A DNA stretch of 64,000 nucleotides from Desmodus rotundus (GCF_022682495.2 NC_071388.1:14371171-14435170); one strand, 5' to 3'. Counted from the stretch's first letter, positions 1 to 11,580 are shown. Numbers and translations are program-made. Notes: generated by a model from the letters alone, not told the origin.

Positions 1-690
1 CAGCACTTTGCAAGTCTATACAAGCCATAGATAATTCAAGTAAATTTAAAGCTTTCATTCTGAATGATGACTTTAGAAGCTTCTTACAACCACTTTGTTA
101 CTCCCGTTACATAATTTAGAAGAGTGGCTTTCTCCCTAACGTGTGATTGCTTCGTGGGGAATTGTTATTTTATTTTGAGTTGGTAATACAAATTCTGACT
201 GCTGAGAAACTCATTTCTCTTAGAGCCAGAGATCTTTATTGTTTTCTACCAACTGAAATATACAGAACAAATGCTGGTATCATATTTACATTGTATATAG
301 GGCAAATAGAGCTTCGCCCAGAGTGGTCATAAACTCTTAACATAGTGCTTTCAATAGATCGGTGTTGTTTTCCTTGGGGTCTAATAGAATTGAAAATGTG
401 CTGAGAACATGAAGGCATATTTTCTATTTGGGGCTCTTTGTTCCCTTTCTGCATTATGAGAATCTTTAATTTTCTAAGTATTTTATATGCTCTCTTCCAG
501 GGAGAGTCCACAGTAGATAATCTACTCTGTTGTCAATAAAGCTAGTGCTAGGAACTAAAACCCCCATTTCCAAAGTGGCATTACTTCCATTTTTAAAGGA
601 GGCCAAAACCAAATTCTGCTGGTTACTTTTCATTGATGTAAGTATTCGTCATTGTTGGTCTACTTAGTGCTACTAGCTTTAAAAATATTA
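1..690. other. Unassigned AT-rich DNA
   Basis: No gene, RNA or repeat is recognised here. The short open frames around 147-511 overlap on both strands, carry no motif and look like chance frames. Confidence 0.5.
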
Positions 691-699
691 TTTCTATTT

Positions 700-800
700 T
701 ACAAAATATTGTATAATGGAAGTTACTACACATTTTATAGGTAAAACATGACAACTTATGAAGTAAAGTAACTTACTGCCACACTGCTATCTGGGGTGTG
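700..800 (-). mobile_element. Possible MIR fragment
   Basis: The stretch reads like a decayed antisense MIR: 'attttataggtaaa' followed by 'aagtaaagtaacttactgccacac', matching the 'bases kept under GTAAAATG ... AAGTTAACTTGCCCAAGGTCACAC' order of the MIR core read backwards. It is short and diverged, so this may be coincidence. Confidence 0.35.
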
Positions 801-1064
801 GACTACAGAGTTCTTTTCTGCCACTTCTCCCAATGAAGTTATGATTCTTGAACAATTTTACATGTATTTCCTTGGGAAATAGAAGGTTTTGTTATGAGTG
901 GATGCTTTTATTCTGACCATGCTCTTTATAATTATACTCTAAGAGTATATTTATATAAAAGTAATTTTGTTAACAGGAAATACATTTATATACTTGCAGG
1001 CAAAAAATATGTTGTTGTTCCTTTAAGACATCCTTTACAGTGTTAATATTCACAAAGAATAAAG

Positions 1065-1365
1065 TGAGATTGGTTGGCTTCAAATCCTCACAAGTCAGAT
1101 ATGGCTGTGTAGCCACTTAACCTCTTCGTCCTTCAATTTCTACATCTATTTAATTAGTAAATAATATCATATAATTCATTGGGCTGTGATAATGACTAAA
1201 ATATATGTATATGTACATATATTCACATATACACACATATATATACACACACATTAGAATATGTATGTGCTTATAATAAATAAGCATATGTATACATAGA
1301 TATGGTAACTAGCACATAACTGATCTGTTTAATAAATGTCAGGCATTACAATTATTTCTTCAAAA
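1065..1365 (+). mobile_element. MIR SINE, split by a TA/CA-rich stretch
   Basis: Sense MIR core is visible: 'gcttcaaatcctcac', then 'agccacttaacctctt', then 'tctacatctat', in the order of the MIR core (TTCGAATCC, TTACTTAACCTCTC, CTCATCTGTAAAATG). The MIR tail is also present near 1310-1350 ('ctagcacataac', then 'aataaatgtcaggcatta', compare GCCTGGCACATAGTAAGCGCTCAATAAATG). About 100 bases of TA/CA-rich simple sequence at about 1199-1300 separate core and tail, which suggests microsatellite growth inside the element. Confidence 0.65.
1199..1300. repeat. TA/CA-rich low-complexity tract
   Basis: Alternating purine-pyrimidine sequence (atatatgtatatgtacatatat, then acacacatatatatacacacac) interrupts the MIR. 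It is an impure microsatellite. Confidence 0.75.
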
Positions 1366-1603
1366 GACTTTGTTAAATATTTTCAGTACAAAGATTTCCC
1401 AATTAATTGGCTGATAATTTATTGCTTCTGATCCTATTTATAGAGAAAAAAATTTCTTTACTCTGGCTGGTTCAAGATTTTATTCTACCTACCGGCCAGC
1501 CCCTCAGAAAATTGTGAGGTAGCTAAAGATCCAACTTAGTTCATTCACTCTCAAGTATTTTATCACTTTTGTCCTACTTCAGTGTATTTTTCTTCCATCT
1601 TTC

Positions 1604-1606
<3 letters not shown>

Positions 1607-1647
<41 letters not shown>
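1607..1647. repeat. (TA)n microsatellite
   Basis: About 20 uninterrupted TA dinucleotides lie directly at the tail end of the minus-strand SINE that follows. They probably expanded from the SINE insertion site or its tail. Confidence 0.95.
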
Positions 1648-1650
<3 letters not shown>

Positions 1651-1852
1651 AGATTTTATTTATTTATTTTTAGAGAGAGGGGAAGGGAAGGAGAAAGAGA
1701 GGGAGAGAAGCATCAATGTGCGATTGCCTCTCACTCACTCCCTACTGGGGACCTGGCCTACAACCCAGGCATGTGCCCTGACTGGGAACTGAACTGGCGA
1801 CCTTTTGGTTTGCAGGTCTTTGCTCAATCCACTGAGCTGCACCAGCCAGGCA
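1648..1852 (-). mobile_element. Ves-type bat tRNA-derived SINE
   Basis: Read on the minus strand the element begins GCCTGGCTGGTGCAGCTCAGTGGATT (Pol III A-box region), has a tRNA-like B-box region and a middle TCAGGGCACATGCCTGGGTTG, and ends in a CTCTCTCTAAAAATAAATAAATAAAATCTTAAA tail. This is the bat Ves family and was copied by L1 machinery. 'agggatatata' before it and 'agggagatatata' after it look like an imperfect target-site duplication. A broken open frame through it has no meaning. Confidence 0.93.
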
Positions 1853-1865
1853 GGGAGATATATAA

Positions 1866-2311
1866 TCTGATCTGCTTTTCCTATGTGATCATACATTTAG
1901 TCACAATGAAAGTTTTGGGCTTAGTATGATAATTTTATAGTTGTATTTAAATTGAAACAGTGGACTGCAGAATAGGTAATGATAGCTACAAATATGTAAG
2001 TATTTAACTCTGGAATTTTAGGAATTCTGGAGCAAAGTTTTTAGAGAATGTGGCCTAGTGTAAGCCAAGATTTTGCCCATGTGTTACTTCTGCTGAGAAC
2101 TTCTGTCTTTTTACAAGTAAGAATATATTTAACCTTAGAGTTTAGCTGAGAAGATGTCTACTCCTTCAGTGTCTGTCCTCAACCTCCTCCCAGCAGGGTT
2201 CTCTACAACAACAGTGCATTTGTCCTCTTAGCATTTATCCCAGCGGCATAGCTTTTGTCTATTTTTTATTTCAAATTTTGCTCAATATTTATTATTGTTT
2301 CTTTCTCCCAC
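1866..2311. other. Unassigned DNA
   Basis: No feature seen between the SINE and the MLT1 LTR. Confidence 0.5.
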
Positions 2312-2715
2312 TGTTATAGATTAAATTGTATCCCCCAAACGGATATGTTGAAACCCTAATCCCTAGTGCCTTAAAGTGTGACCTTATTTGGAAAGAAAAT
2401 TTATGGAAGTCATCAAGTTAAAGTGAGGTCATTACGGTGGACTGTCCTCCAATGACTAGCGTCTTTACAAGGTGGGGAAATATGACCACAGAGACAGAGG
2501 GGCCCAGCTGGAAGAGGACGTGAAGGAACACCTGAGGCTAGCAAAACAAGAGAGAGACCTGGACCATATTTTTCTAACAAACTTCAGAGGAGTATGGCCC
2601 TGCAACATCTTGATTTTGAACTTTTGGTCTCCAAAAGTGTGAGATAATATATTTCTGTTTTTCCAAGTCAGTGGGTTTGTTCTACTTTGTCACAGCAGCC
2701 CTAAGAAATTAATGT
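2312..2715 (+). mobile_element. MLT1-type LTR (ERVL-MaLR)
   Basis: A near full-length mammalian MaLR solo LTR. It starts TGTTATAGATTAAATTGTATCCCCCAAA, continues with 'gatatgttgaaaccctaatccc', 'gtgaccttatttggaaa' and 'catcaagttaaagtgaggtcatta', and ends 'gtgagataatatatttctgtt ... cacagcagccctaagaaattaatgta', all in the order known for MLT1A/MLT1B. No internal sequence flanks it, so it is a solo LTR. A copy of the same family lies in the other orientation at 29189-29597. Confidence 0.88.
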
Positions 2716-3960
2716 ACACTATTATGGAAATTCTCTGCGGAAAGGGAGCTTGTTTGACTTGATTACAGCTGTTTCCTCAGCTTTGTCTGCAACACAGTTG
2801 TCTTAAATGACAATGTTGAGAAGTAATGAATGTATATTTGAATCAATAGGAAAGGAAATCAGAAACAAGGAGAACACCAATCTCAGTATAAAGCTTTAAA
2901 TTATGCAATGTATCTTTAAAAGCAAATACAAAAAAATACAAAAGAAGCAACTTTCAGAGGGGAAGGTGATTGGGAAATCAGATTCTCGGGGAAGGAAGAG
3001 ATTTCAGGAGCTACCATTCTAGAGCAATTTGAATATTCAAGCTAATAAAATCCACAGTTGATGACTTAAAGCATACAGATTTTTTCAATATTTCTTATCC
3101 AATGGTTAATTGCTTCAGCTAAGTGACTCATTACATACATTTTCCAAAGATTGGTTTTAAATTCGGGAAAGCTTGTCATGTTCACAAAAGCTAAAAAGCA
3201 ATAAGATTCCATTTTAGTAACTTTTCATTGTTTATTAAATGTCTTTGTTTAAATCCTAAAAGTAAAATGGCATAGTGCACTCATTAGAAAAATTGTATGT
3301 ACTCCTAGTGAAAGTTATTGCAAAGTACTGTGTTCATGTCAGAACCATGTTACGGAAGAAAAAGGGCAATAGGGCCAGGTGACTCTCCTGACTGTTCCTG
3401 ATTAAATTAATTTAGATCACTAGGCCAACCAGGGGTGATGCCCCCAGATACAGGACAGCAGAGCAAGCCCATGTGTGCTTGGCTCACGTCTCTTTCCATG
3501 AGTCAGAAGTTCTGCCAAGACGTTAGTTGTATATTGGTATAATGTTTCTGGAACCTAATGTATTTGTCCTTTGTTCTTAAGAATACATTTAAAATAAGGT
3601 ATTTAATAATTTCAAGTCCTGGCATAAATTTTTCCCAAAACAAGAATCAAAGAATGAGAGCCACCTGCTTCTAGAAAAATCCAAACCAACAACAAAACCA
3701 AGAAATATATGCATATTTTCTAACCATTGTACTCTAAAAGTAGAGTAAATGTTTGTTTACAGTTAAAGCAATAATAAAGGGGGATAACTGTTGAAATGAG
3801 GAGTATTAATGTCTCAGGTGCATTAAGGATCTAATGTATTATGTAATAGACTAGAATAAATGGTTAATCTGATTTGGATTTGGGTTACATTGTTCCTCTA
3901 TTTTAGATTTAATTTTTTCTCTGTAACAGTGGATAGAAAATTGTTTATAATGACTTAGGA
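2716..3960. other. Unassigned DNA
   Basis: AT-rich sequence without a recognised repeat or coding frame. The G/C-richer stretch near 3370-3490 matched nothing I know. Confidence 0.5.
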
Positions 3961-4800
3961 ATGTGAAGGGGATACATCATCAAAAGAATTCAGTGCATTC
4001 CAAAGTACCAACTCCTTCTCTGCTCTGTGAGCCTCCTCAGGAACTTAAATACCATGGAGAACCATCTACAGGGAGACCCTGCCATAGGGCACAGGTAACA
4101 AACCAGCCAATGGTCTCTGGTGCCAATTCAACACCAAAAGAAATCCCTGGTTTGGGGTGTGTTGATGAGGAAAACTATTCGGTGCAGACCTGATCAAGTG
4201 GGATACAACACAGTGGTGAGCTGGCCCAGAGCCCAGTGCCTTTTCCAGTAGACAGCTCTGCTCTGATCCTCCATGGTCCACACTGCTTTGGTCTGCTCCA
4301 CTCTGCTTTGTTCTGCTCGGGTCTATGCCAGTCTGTTCTGCTCTATCCTGTCAACACATCTCCAGTGTTTCAGCTCAGCCAGGGAAACACAGTCTTCGGT
4401 GAAAAGGGACAGTGTGCACTCAGAGCCAGAGGGGCTTGTATAGACAGATGATCCTGGTCCCTGACTGGTCTGCCTTCATGCAAATGAGGACTCTACATTT
4501 TTGTAGTTTGATGGGTCCAAAAGCATGGTCCTGATTGGTCAGAATAGAGATGCTCTGGTTGGTCAGAGCTGAACAACTTTGATTGGATAGGGAAAACCTC
4601 AGTGGCATTGGTTGAAATAGGTTTCCAGGGCTCCTTTATAAGGCCTGCTTCACACAGCAGAAACAGTGCAGGCAGGGTACTCAGTGAAGGCTTCTCACTG
4701 GAGTGGAGTTTGCAGAGAGGCCCCTGTGAAGAAATGACTGCTAGTCTCTCACTTTAAAAAATTTGAGCCCAGTTAGTCACCAGGACAATTTAAAATTTGG
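3961..4800 (+). mobile_element. LTR-like element of unknown family
   Basis: The block stands out from its AT-rich surroundings and has the layout of a retroviral LTR: a 5' part with degenerate TCTGCTC-type repeats (4253-4350), then a cluster of CCAAT boxes in inverted form (ATTGG at 4534, 4582 and 4607; GTTGG at 4559), then a TATA box TTTATAAGG at 4635-4643, about 30 bases before a plausible start. It begins TGTGAAGGGG at 3962. I cannot fix the 3' end, and no clear AATAAA or target duplication is seen. It could also be another promoter-bearing repeat. Open frames inside it overlap on both strands and have no motif. Confidence 0.5.
4528..4645 (+). promoter_or_regulatory. CCAAT cluster plus TATA box in LTR-like block
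   Basis: Three ATTGG motifs and one GTTGG motif, two of them in the shared context TTGGTCAG, lie 24-100 bases before a TTTATAAGG box. This spacing is that of a Pol II core promoter with NF-Y sites, as in many retroviral U3 regions. Activity is inference only. Confidence 0.5.
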
Positions 4801-6185
4801 GGACAAAACCAAAGACATATTACAATTTATATATTTTAAATATTACTATTTTTGTATATTTACTTTTTAAATAAACCCTGACATACTACATACAATTTAA
4901 AAATAAAGTTTCTAATATTTTGCTATGGAAATGAGATAATTAACCTATTATTTGTCATAATTTAATTAATACCCAGAATACCAGCATGATACAATATTTT
5001 TTAAAGTCTTGAAAAAATAAAACTGTACTAAAGCACTACCCTAATATGATACAATGAAAAAAAATTCATGAGAGCTTTTCTTTCTTAATGTCAGTTTTCT
5101 CCAAATAACCAGACCATCTCATTAGTTAATAACACTGTGCTGAACTTTTTATTTCCAAGAACAATTATTTTTAATGAGCCTTTTAATATTGCATTTTTAA
5201 AAGGACACATTTATTTATTTTTTCTACTACAGACACTTAAATAGACATTATTATTGAAAATGACCTGACTTCAGTGGTGGTGAAATGGACATGGCATCCA
5301 GCTCATGCCCCAATAGCAAACCAGGTGAGAATGTTTGCAAACTCAGTGAATTCTCATTCCTTTCAGTGAAAATGCATCTTAATTCTGAATATAGACCGTC
5401 AGTAATTGTTAGTCTTCATTGGTATAAAAACCCAAATCCAATATATTTTATGTCCCTTCATTATTCTTGTTCACAAATCAAATTTAATTGCTGTTTTAGC
5501 AAATTTTTACAGTCATGTGTTAGGTTATTAATTATAAAACCATTTCTAATTTTTAAGAAAAATATTTTAATGATGTTTAATGCCTTTTCCATGTTCTTGT
5601 GTCCTTCATAATCACATCTCTGTTGTTCTCCTTGCTTTTATTCTACTTGCAAACAAAGCCAGCAGAGCAGGTTGTAATTCCATGTTGGCAGATATTTCTA
5701 GAATGGACACATTGCTTGTAAATGAGTTTAAATTTTCAGAAAAAAATAATAGTGAAATTCAACTTTACTTCAAATACCAGCTGTAATCTTGAGCTTACAA
5801 TCTTTAACCCTATTTGATGTTTGATCCTTCACGATTACTGAGTAACTGTTCTTTAAGCTTTGGGTAATAGGTCTTGAAAGTTTTTCAGCTGGAAATTGCT
5901 TTGAATATCACAAGATACATGATTTCCTTGGTTATCCTTTGAGATATTATCCTTTGAGAGACTTTTCCACAAGGGCCTATATCTCTTTGAGTCCTGGTAA
6001 CAAATTGAGACAGCTCATCTCTCAGCATTTGATAACTTGATTTTGTTAAGGTGTACGTTTATCAGAAATGCTAGAACAGTGCCATTTTGTTTGGTAGAAG
6101 TTTAGGAGCAGAAGGAGGGTTATTATGGAGGGGTCCACAGTAATTGCAGAAAAAGCTCATAAATAACTTTGATTAACTATCTCTG
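4801..6185. other. Unassigned AT-rich DNA
   Basis: No repeat or gene recognised. The 108-codon plus-strand frame at 5285-5611 is rich in Ser, Phe, Asn and Lys as expected of AT-rich chance frames, and has no domain. Confidence 0.5.
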
Positions 6186-6530
6186 GCCACGTATCTGGTT
6201 TTAACAGGATAACAAGAGGTGGTCTGGAGCAAGATAAAAATCCGAGCTAACAGACCTCTACTCATACCTATCCTTAGGAGGTCATGCCCTGTCTTGGAAG
6301 ACTTTGCATCACCTCCTCCCACCAAATTGCCATGTAGTTCCCTCGTCCCACCCCACAAATTATATAAATCCTCAAGGCAAAGTGACTGCATGCCTATGCC
6401 TTTCTCATTCATCTTGGCTAGGCCCACTCTCTTGCATGAGAGTGTATCACTAATACATTTGCTTATAAACTAAGAGACTTGCTCTTCTGCAATTCTTTAC
6501 TGCATTGGCAAGGAGAACCGAGACTCCCAC
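6186..6530 (+). mobile_element. Possible LTR remnant
   Basis: A block with TATA-like ATTATATAAATCC near 6358, a T/C-rich stretch, then 'cttgcatgagagtgtatcactaatacatttgctt' and 'gcattggcaaggagaaccgag', an order like the R/U5 end of mammalian ERV LTRs. No family name, target duplication or partner LTR was found, so this is weak. Confidence 0.33.
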
Positions 6531-7735
6531 AACACTTGCACTGTTTTTCTTTCTTAAGTTGGAGGGACTTGGTGTCAAATTTGCCTTGTCTAGCATCTTT
6601 TTCCCATTATATTCTAGACTTACTTTTTCTGTTCTTCTGTTTGCTGTGCAATACAGCAGGACTTAGCAAAAATAATCTCTTCATCTTTTAATCCATGCCT
6701 TGCAGTTAAAACATTTTATCTTATTTTTTTCTAACTTGATGTATCCCACAGATAAATACTTTTACGTATTTAATGGAGGCTGGACAAAGGAGAAAACCTA
6801 AACAAAACCCTTGGGGCCAGTGCGGTGGCCGTGTCTGCTTCTTCAGGGCTCTGTCATAGCTCGCATGCTGCATGATACCTCACACTCAAAGTGGGAAAAT
6901 ACGGATCTTCTTAGGAACTGTCTATGAAGAGAAGAAATAAAGGTTTGTCATTCAAAAACTACTTATTGATTAGACACCGACAAACGCAAAGATGTTGTCC
7001 TCAAAAGTTCCCACTCATGTCAGTGAGAAAAGCAGGGAGTTATTCCTTACAAAGACTTATGCTGAAAATTGTGATTAAATAGGGAATGAGGGAAAGAGGT
7101 GGTCTCGAGCAGGTGGCCTCTACCTGAGGGACCCAGGAACAAAAGTTAGGGGCCTATGACTTTGCAGGGAAAGATATTCATAATTATTTTCACTAACCTC
7201 TTAACAATACCATTTCTTTCACCTTATTAATACATCACAGTAGTGTTTACAGTGTCTCTACATTGTCACTAATGTAAACTATATTTACTTTCCTATGACA
7301 TTATATTTTCTGCAGAATTTTGTATCATTAGTGCTTATCCCTTTTTAAAAATAATAGTATTTATTACACCTGTCTCTAGATATTTTAATCTCTCTCAATA
7401 AATTATTTTAAAATATATTTGGAACTGTAATTGAATGATTTCTTTTATCATTATTTGTATTTTATTTTATACATTAAAAAATCATTCTCAGAATGGGTAC
7501 ATAGGCCACAAAAGACCACCAAAAATGTTCATGAAAAAATAGTTTTTTAAACTTGATCTAGAGATATCCTTTAGTTGGAGAAGAGAAGAAAAAAACCTTT
7601 AAGGAATACCTACATTTAAGAAAGATACCATGCAGTGAGAAAAAATGTTGAAGGTCAAAAGAGAAATAAGAGGATCTACAAATAAAAGAAACATGCAAAC
7701 AAGAGAAACAAAGTTTCGAGATAGAGGGTCTGATT
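6531..7735. other. Unassigned DNA
   Basis: No repeat or gene recognised. The part at 6800-6950 is a little richer in G/C and contains several CpGs but resembles nothing I know. Confidence 0.45.
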
Positions 7736-7738
7736 AAG

Positions 7739-7983
7739 GAAGCGAAACTGCAGCCAGAGCCCCACTGTGTGAGAGTGGAGGAGTGGTTATCAGATTTGCT
7801 GATTTGCAGAGACGTGAGGAACCTGAAGGTCAGATACGTTATAGGAATTGTCCAGAGTTAGGTTGCATTAGGTGGCCAAGCCCAAATCCTACCATTATTT
7901 CCCTAGTCCATGATGCATCTAAAGGAATAAAACTGGAAAATTTGTTGGACCAGATTGGTTTAGGTGATTATATGTCTAAGTGA
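7739..7983 (+). other. Unidentified open frame upstream of an LTR
   Basis: An 80-codon stop-free frame follows a TAA at about 7733 and ends in TGA at 7981-7983. The predicted C-terminal part contains the run LENLLDQIGLGDYMSK. The composition is less AT-biased than that of other chance frames, and the frame lies just before the LTR at about 8050. It might be a scrap of retroviral internal sequence, but I recognise no retroviral motif, and chance is possible. Confidence 0.25.
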
Positions 7984-8635
7984 AGTAAGTCTTGTTTCTT
8001 GTTAAAATGTAATTGACCCCACATATCAAATTATTTCCTTCTGGAATTGAGGCAGGGTTGTAAGAGGTTAGTAAAGTTCCTGGGTAGATGGGATGGGGAA
8101 GCAGACAAGAAAATAAAACAAGGCCAGATAATTTAAGCCACTTAAAGCCCACTGGTGAATTGGAAAAACTTATCTTTCCTAACCAAGGACACTTAAAAAA
8201 GAATGGTTTATATCGCTCCTTCCCAACCAAAGAACACATAGCTTACATCTCCCTAGTCTGGGAGATAAAGAACAAAGACCCAATTAATGTCATTCGTGCC
8301 AACTAAACCCAAGGACAGATGACGTCAGAGACAAATAACAAAAGCTGCTTTAAAAGCCAGAGAGACCCAAAATAAGAGTAAAACTACATAGCACACCAAC
8401 ACATATTCCCGAAAACCACCTACATACCCATATTGACACAGCGTACTAAAAATGCACCCAGAAATCCGATCAATATTCTGCTGAAAGCCTCCCCTAAGAT
8501 TCTCCCCACAATGGAACAATACAAAGCCCTCAGGAAAAACACTCAGTGTGGGCTCACTGTAGAGCACGCCCACGCCCCTTCCTGGGCATGAACTTTTTAT
8601 TCCTCCTAAACTCTAAGAGTCCCCCGAAGACTTAC

Positions 8636-8885
8636 AGCCAGGGAAGGCACGAGCAGCGGCAGCTCAACCGGGGCTTAACCCCTGATCCTGTCTCCAGGGT
8701 CCCTCCCTTTCTCTCTGACTCCCTGGTAAGCCAACAGCAGCCCTGCCTGGGCTCAATTCTGTCTCTGTGACCTTCACTTCCCAGTGAGCTAAGAGCAGCC
8801 CGACCGCGGCTCATTCCTTTCCTGTAACTTTTCTAGAAAGCCAAGCATAGCGCCATCTAGGCTCCCTCCTGTTACTTCTTCTACT
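8636..8885 (+). repeat. Four degenerate ~57-bp tandem units inside the LTR
   Basis: Units starting near 8636, 8718, 8776 and 8831 share the plan 'aagc-caacagcagcc', 'ctgggctcaattc', then 'cctgtnacttc'. The spacing is 58 and about 55 bases for the last three. They come just before the AATAAA, so they lie in the presumed R or 5' transcribed part. Confidence 0.6.
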
Positions 8886-8920
8886 CTAAGTTCTTTCTTT
8901 GTTTCACTGTCCCCAGCTTT

Positions 8921-8926
8921 AATAAA
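8921..8926 (+). terminator. Polyadenylation signal of the LTR
   Basis: AATAAA is followed by 'tgtactttcaaaatcg' and a GT-rich stretch (gtactcgtgtgtg), the usual layout of a poly(A) site in a retroviral R/U5 region. Confidence 0.55.
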
Positions 8927-9157
8927 TGTACTTTCAAAATCGCCTGTACTCGTGTGTGAAACCTTTTGTACATGAAGGCAAATACCCACACATTAGAGGT
9001 TGGCCTTAGGCAGCCTGCTGTGGGCTGGTTCCTGTTCAGAAACAGAATCATTTGCTTTTACACAAACAAAACTTCACTCGCATTGGCTTTGATGAGTGGC
9101 ACTTTCTTATTGCAACTGAAGTTTAGACACCCTATAAAATATCTCCAATCGAAAGAC

Positions 9158-9628
9158 GCCACATGTTTGTGGCAGCATAGATAGACCTTAGGGCATTATC
9201 TTAAGTGACATAAGTCAGACTGAGAGATAAATACCATATGATCTCCCTTATATGTAGAATCTTCTTTTCCCTTAAAAATGAGCTCATACAACTTGGAATG
9301 CATTGGTGGTTGAAAAAGGTGGGGAATGAGAGGTGGGGAAAATGGATGACGATTGGTCAAAAGTTATAAAGTAATGGTTGGAAAATAAATAAGTCGTGTG
9401 GATATAATATACAGCATGATGACTATATTTAAAATACTCTTGTATATTCAAAAGTTGTTAAGAGAATAAATCTTAAAATTGTCATCAAAAGAAAAAAATG
9501 TTACTATGTTTGGTGATAAATGCTAACTGGATACATTTTAGTGATCATTTTGCAATATTATATTATTATGTATTACACCTGAAACTAACATATGGTTATA
9601 TATAAATCACATTTTTAATTAAAAAATG
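9158..9628 (+). mobile_element. Old L1M 3' end
   Basis: The end of ORF2 ('ggcagcatagatagacctta', 'taagtgacataagtcagactgagag', 'ataccatatgatctcccttatatg') runs into a 3' UTR with 'aataaataagtcgtgtggatataatatacagcat', 'gtgatcattttgcaatat' and 'tacacctgaaactaacat', the sequence of L1MA/L1MB ends. It is 5'-truncated and heavily mutated. Confidence 0.85.
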
Positions 9629-10648
9629 AAGATGCCACAGAATCTGAGATACTTTCATTATGGGTCCTCTTTAAGATTAATAGTACTTCCATAAGAAATC
9701 CCTTTTTAAAATACAAATACTGCTGCACATTAAATTTGTTTTATTAGGCCTTACTTTGAATTATTCCATTGTATTTTTGACTTCCTTTCATAGAAGTGAG
9801 CACAAATTACATGGACTACTTCTTAGATATAAAGGGAATCTGAAAGCAGATGATCTGAAGGCAAGATAAAGTAGAGAAAAATTTTACACATCTGACGAAG
9901 ACATTGAAAATCAGGATCAAACAAGTTCAGCATTATTAAAATATATATTAAACATAATTATGTCTAGACACTTGTGTTTAATTTTGTAAACATTGACTGT
10001 TAAGTATCGTACTTAGATATGTTCTAATGTTTGTTTTATGTAAATATTAAAAATGTAATTAGTTGCATTTAAGATTAATATGGTACATTTCACTGATGTC
10101 TTCAAATAACTTACACTAATCATAATAGCTGAAATCGTGTTCAGTGAGGAATGAAACTGGCCAGTCTCCTCAAATACTAAAGGAGGCCATTGTGTCCATG
10201 GTAACATTTGCATTAACAGAACTACATGTGGTACTTGTATGCATGTATATATGTAGGTATATATCCGCAGAGGATGAAAGACAAAATTACGATACATTGT
10301 AAAAAGTTTGTAACCTTAAGAAGTCTTTAGAGCTGCAGGCTTTCCATTCTATGAAAACATCAATCATGAAACTATTATATTTCCTACCATGGCCAAAGAA
10401 TTAGATAAACTTGCTAGTTTAAGTGACACTTTGCCCTGCTGACTGAACAATAAGACTCAGCAGTGACTCCAAGAGGGTTTCATCTTAAAGCATCTTCTGG
10501 GTTAAAGTCAACAAAGTGATCCTATTCTGCAGCATTTCTCATGCTATTTCACATCTTGAGAAGATCGACTATTAACTGTGACAGAAAAGTCACAGATTTG
10601 ATGAAAAGGGAAAGAAATTATAATACTAAAGTTCATGGAAATAAATAC
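9629..10648. other. Unassigned AT-rich DNA
   Basis: No repeat or gene recognised; frames here are short. Confidence 0.5.
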
Positions 10649-11086
10649 AGTAGTGTCCCCTTCCCTGTAGGGGATACGTTCCAAGACCCCAGTAGATGCC
10701 TGAAACCCTAGAGAGTATTGAACCTTATATACATTATATTTTCCTATGCATGTATACATACCCATGATAAAGTTTAATTTATAAATTAGGCACAATAGAT
10801 TGTCAACAAAAACTAAAAACAAAATAGGATAATTATAATGACATGCTATAATAAAAGGTATATGAATGTGTTGTCTCTCTTTCTTTCTCCAGAATTTTTA
10901 ATATTTTTCAGGCTACACCTATTCCTAAACTTGTGTGACCAGCCCTGACTTGCAGTAAGTGGCTCAGGGCTACTCATTTCAGGGGATCCCTTGCTGGAGT
11001 CTTCCTGTGAGCTCAGTGCTTGCTGATGCAATGCATTACCATTGATCCCACTACATTTTCTTTCACCCACAGGCTGAACACTTCTT

Positions 11087-11580
11087 TCATCTTAACTGGG
11101 CACCAATGGCCATAGTTTTTAGAGTTCGAGGTGAAATAGCAAAACAAGTACAAATTTCTTTTTCATTTTCCACAATTTTATGGGTGAAAGATTTCATAGA
11201 CATAGAGAGCAGACTGACAGCTGTCAGAGGGGAGAGATTAGGAGGCTGTGAAAAAGGTGAAGAGATGAAACAAAGAACAAACTCAGATGCAGACGACAGC
11301 ATGGCAATTACCAGAGTAAAAGGGGGCACGGGTTAGGGAGGTAGAAGAGGGTGATGGGGAGACAAAAGGTGACATTTATAATGGGGAGATATTGGCAGAC
11401 TTGAATTAGGGTGGTGAACACACAACACAGTATATGGGTGACATATTCTAGAGTTGTACACTTGAAACCTATATAATTTTATTAACTAATGTCAACCCAA
11501 TAAATTCAATAAAATTTTTTAAAAAATGTTTTTTTCTTACCATAGATCTTAGCGATCTCAGCATACAATTTTTTCCATTC
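11087..11580 (-). pseudogene. Tigger transposase N-terminal remnant
   Basis: Two minus-strand pieces in Tigger order lie on either side of an L1 insertion. The piece at about 11529-11580 encodes KEWKKLYAEIAKIYGKK, the DNA-binding helix-turn-helix region; the piece at about 11087-11190 encodes the downstream KIVENEKEICTCFAISPRTLK. The catalytic domain is absent, so nothing functional can be made. Confidence 0.75.
11191..11526 (+). mobile_element. L1 3' end inserted in Tigger
   Basis: From 'agacatagagagcagac' through 'ggcaattaccagagtaaaaggggg', 'gtggtgaacacacaacacagtatatggg', 'gagttgtacacttgaaacctatataattttattaa' to 'ccaataaattcaataaaa', this is a laurasiatherian L1 3' UTR with A-rich tail. 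It is truncated at its 5' end and separates two halves of the Tigger transposase, so it is younger than the Tigger. Confidence 0.85.

Larger units (their letters stand above)
8050..8992 (+). mobile_element. LTR with tandem units and AATAAA (ERV, family not named)
   Basis: The block is richer in G/C than its surroundings and has LTR order: a long A-rich 5' part, a G/C-rich middle, four degenerate tandem units (8636-8885), a polyadenylation signal AATAAA at 8921-8926, then a T/G-rich segment ending near CACA at 8992. A TTTAAAAG box at about 8350 could act as TATA. No partner LTR or gag/pol/env was seen, so it is probably a solo LTR. The borders are estimates (TGTAAGAGG near 8057). Confidence 0.65.

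Noticed and set aside
1582..1929. 115-codon frame with Tyr-Ile repeats
   Set aside because: It is the translation of the TA microsatellite and the Ves SINE.
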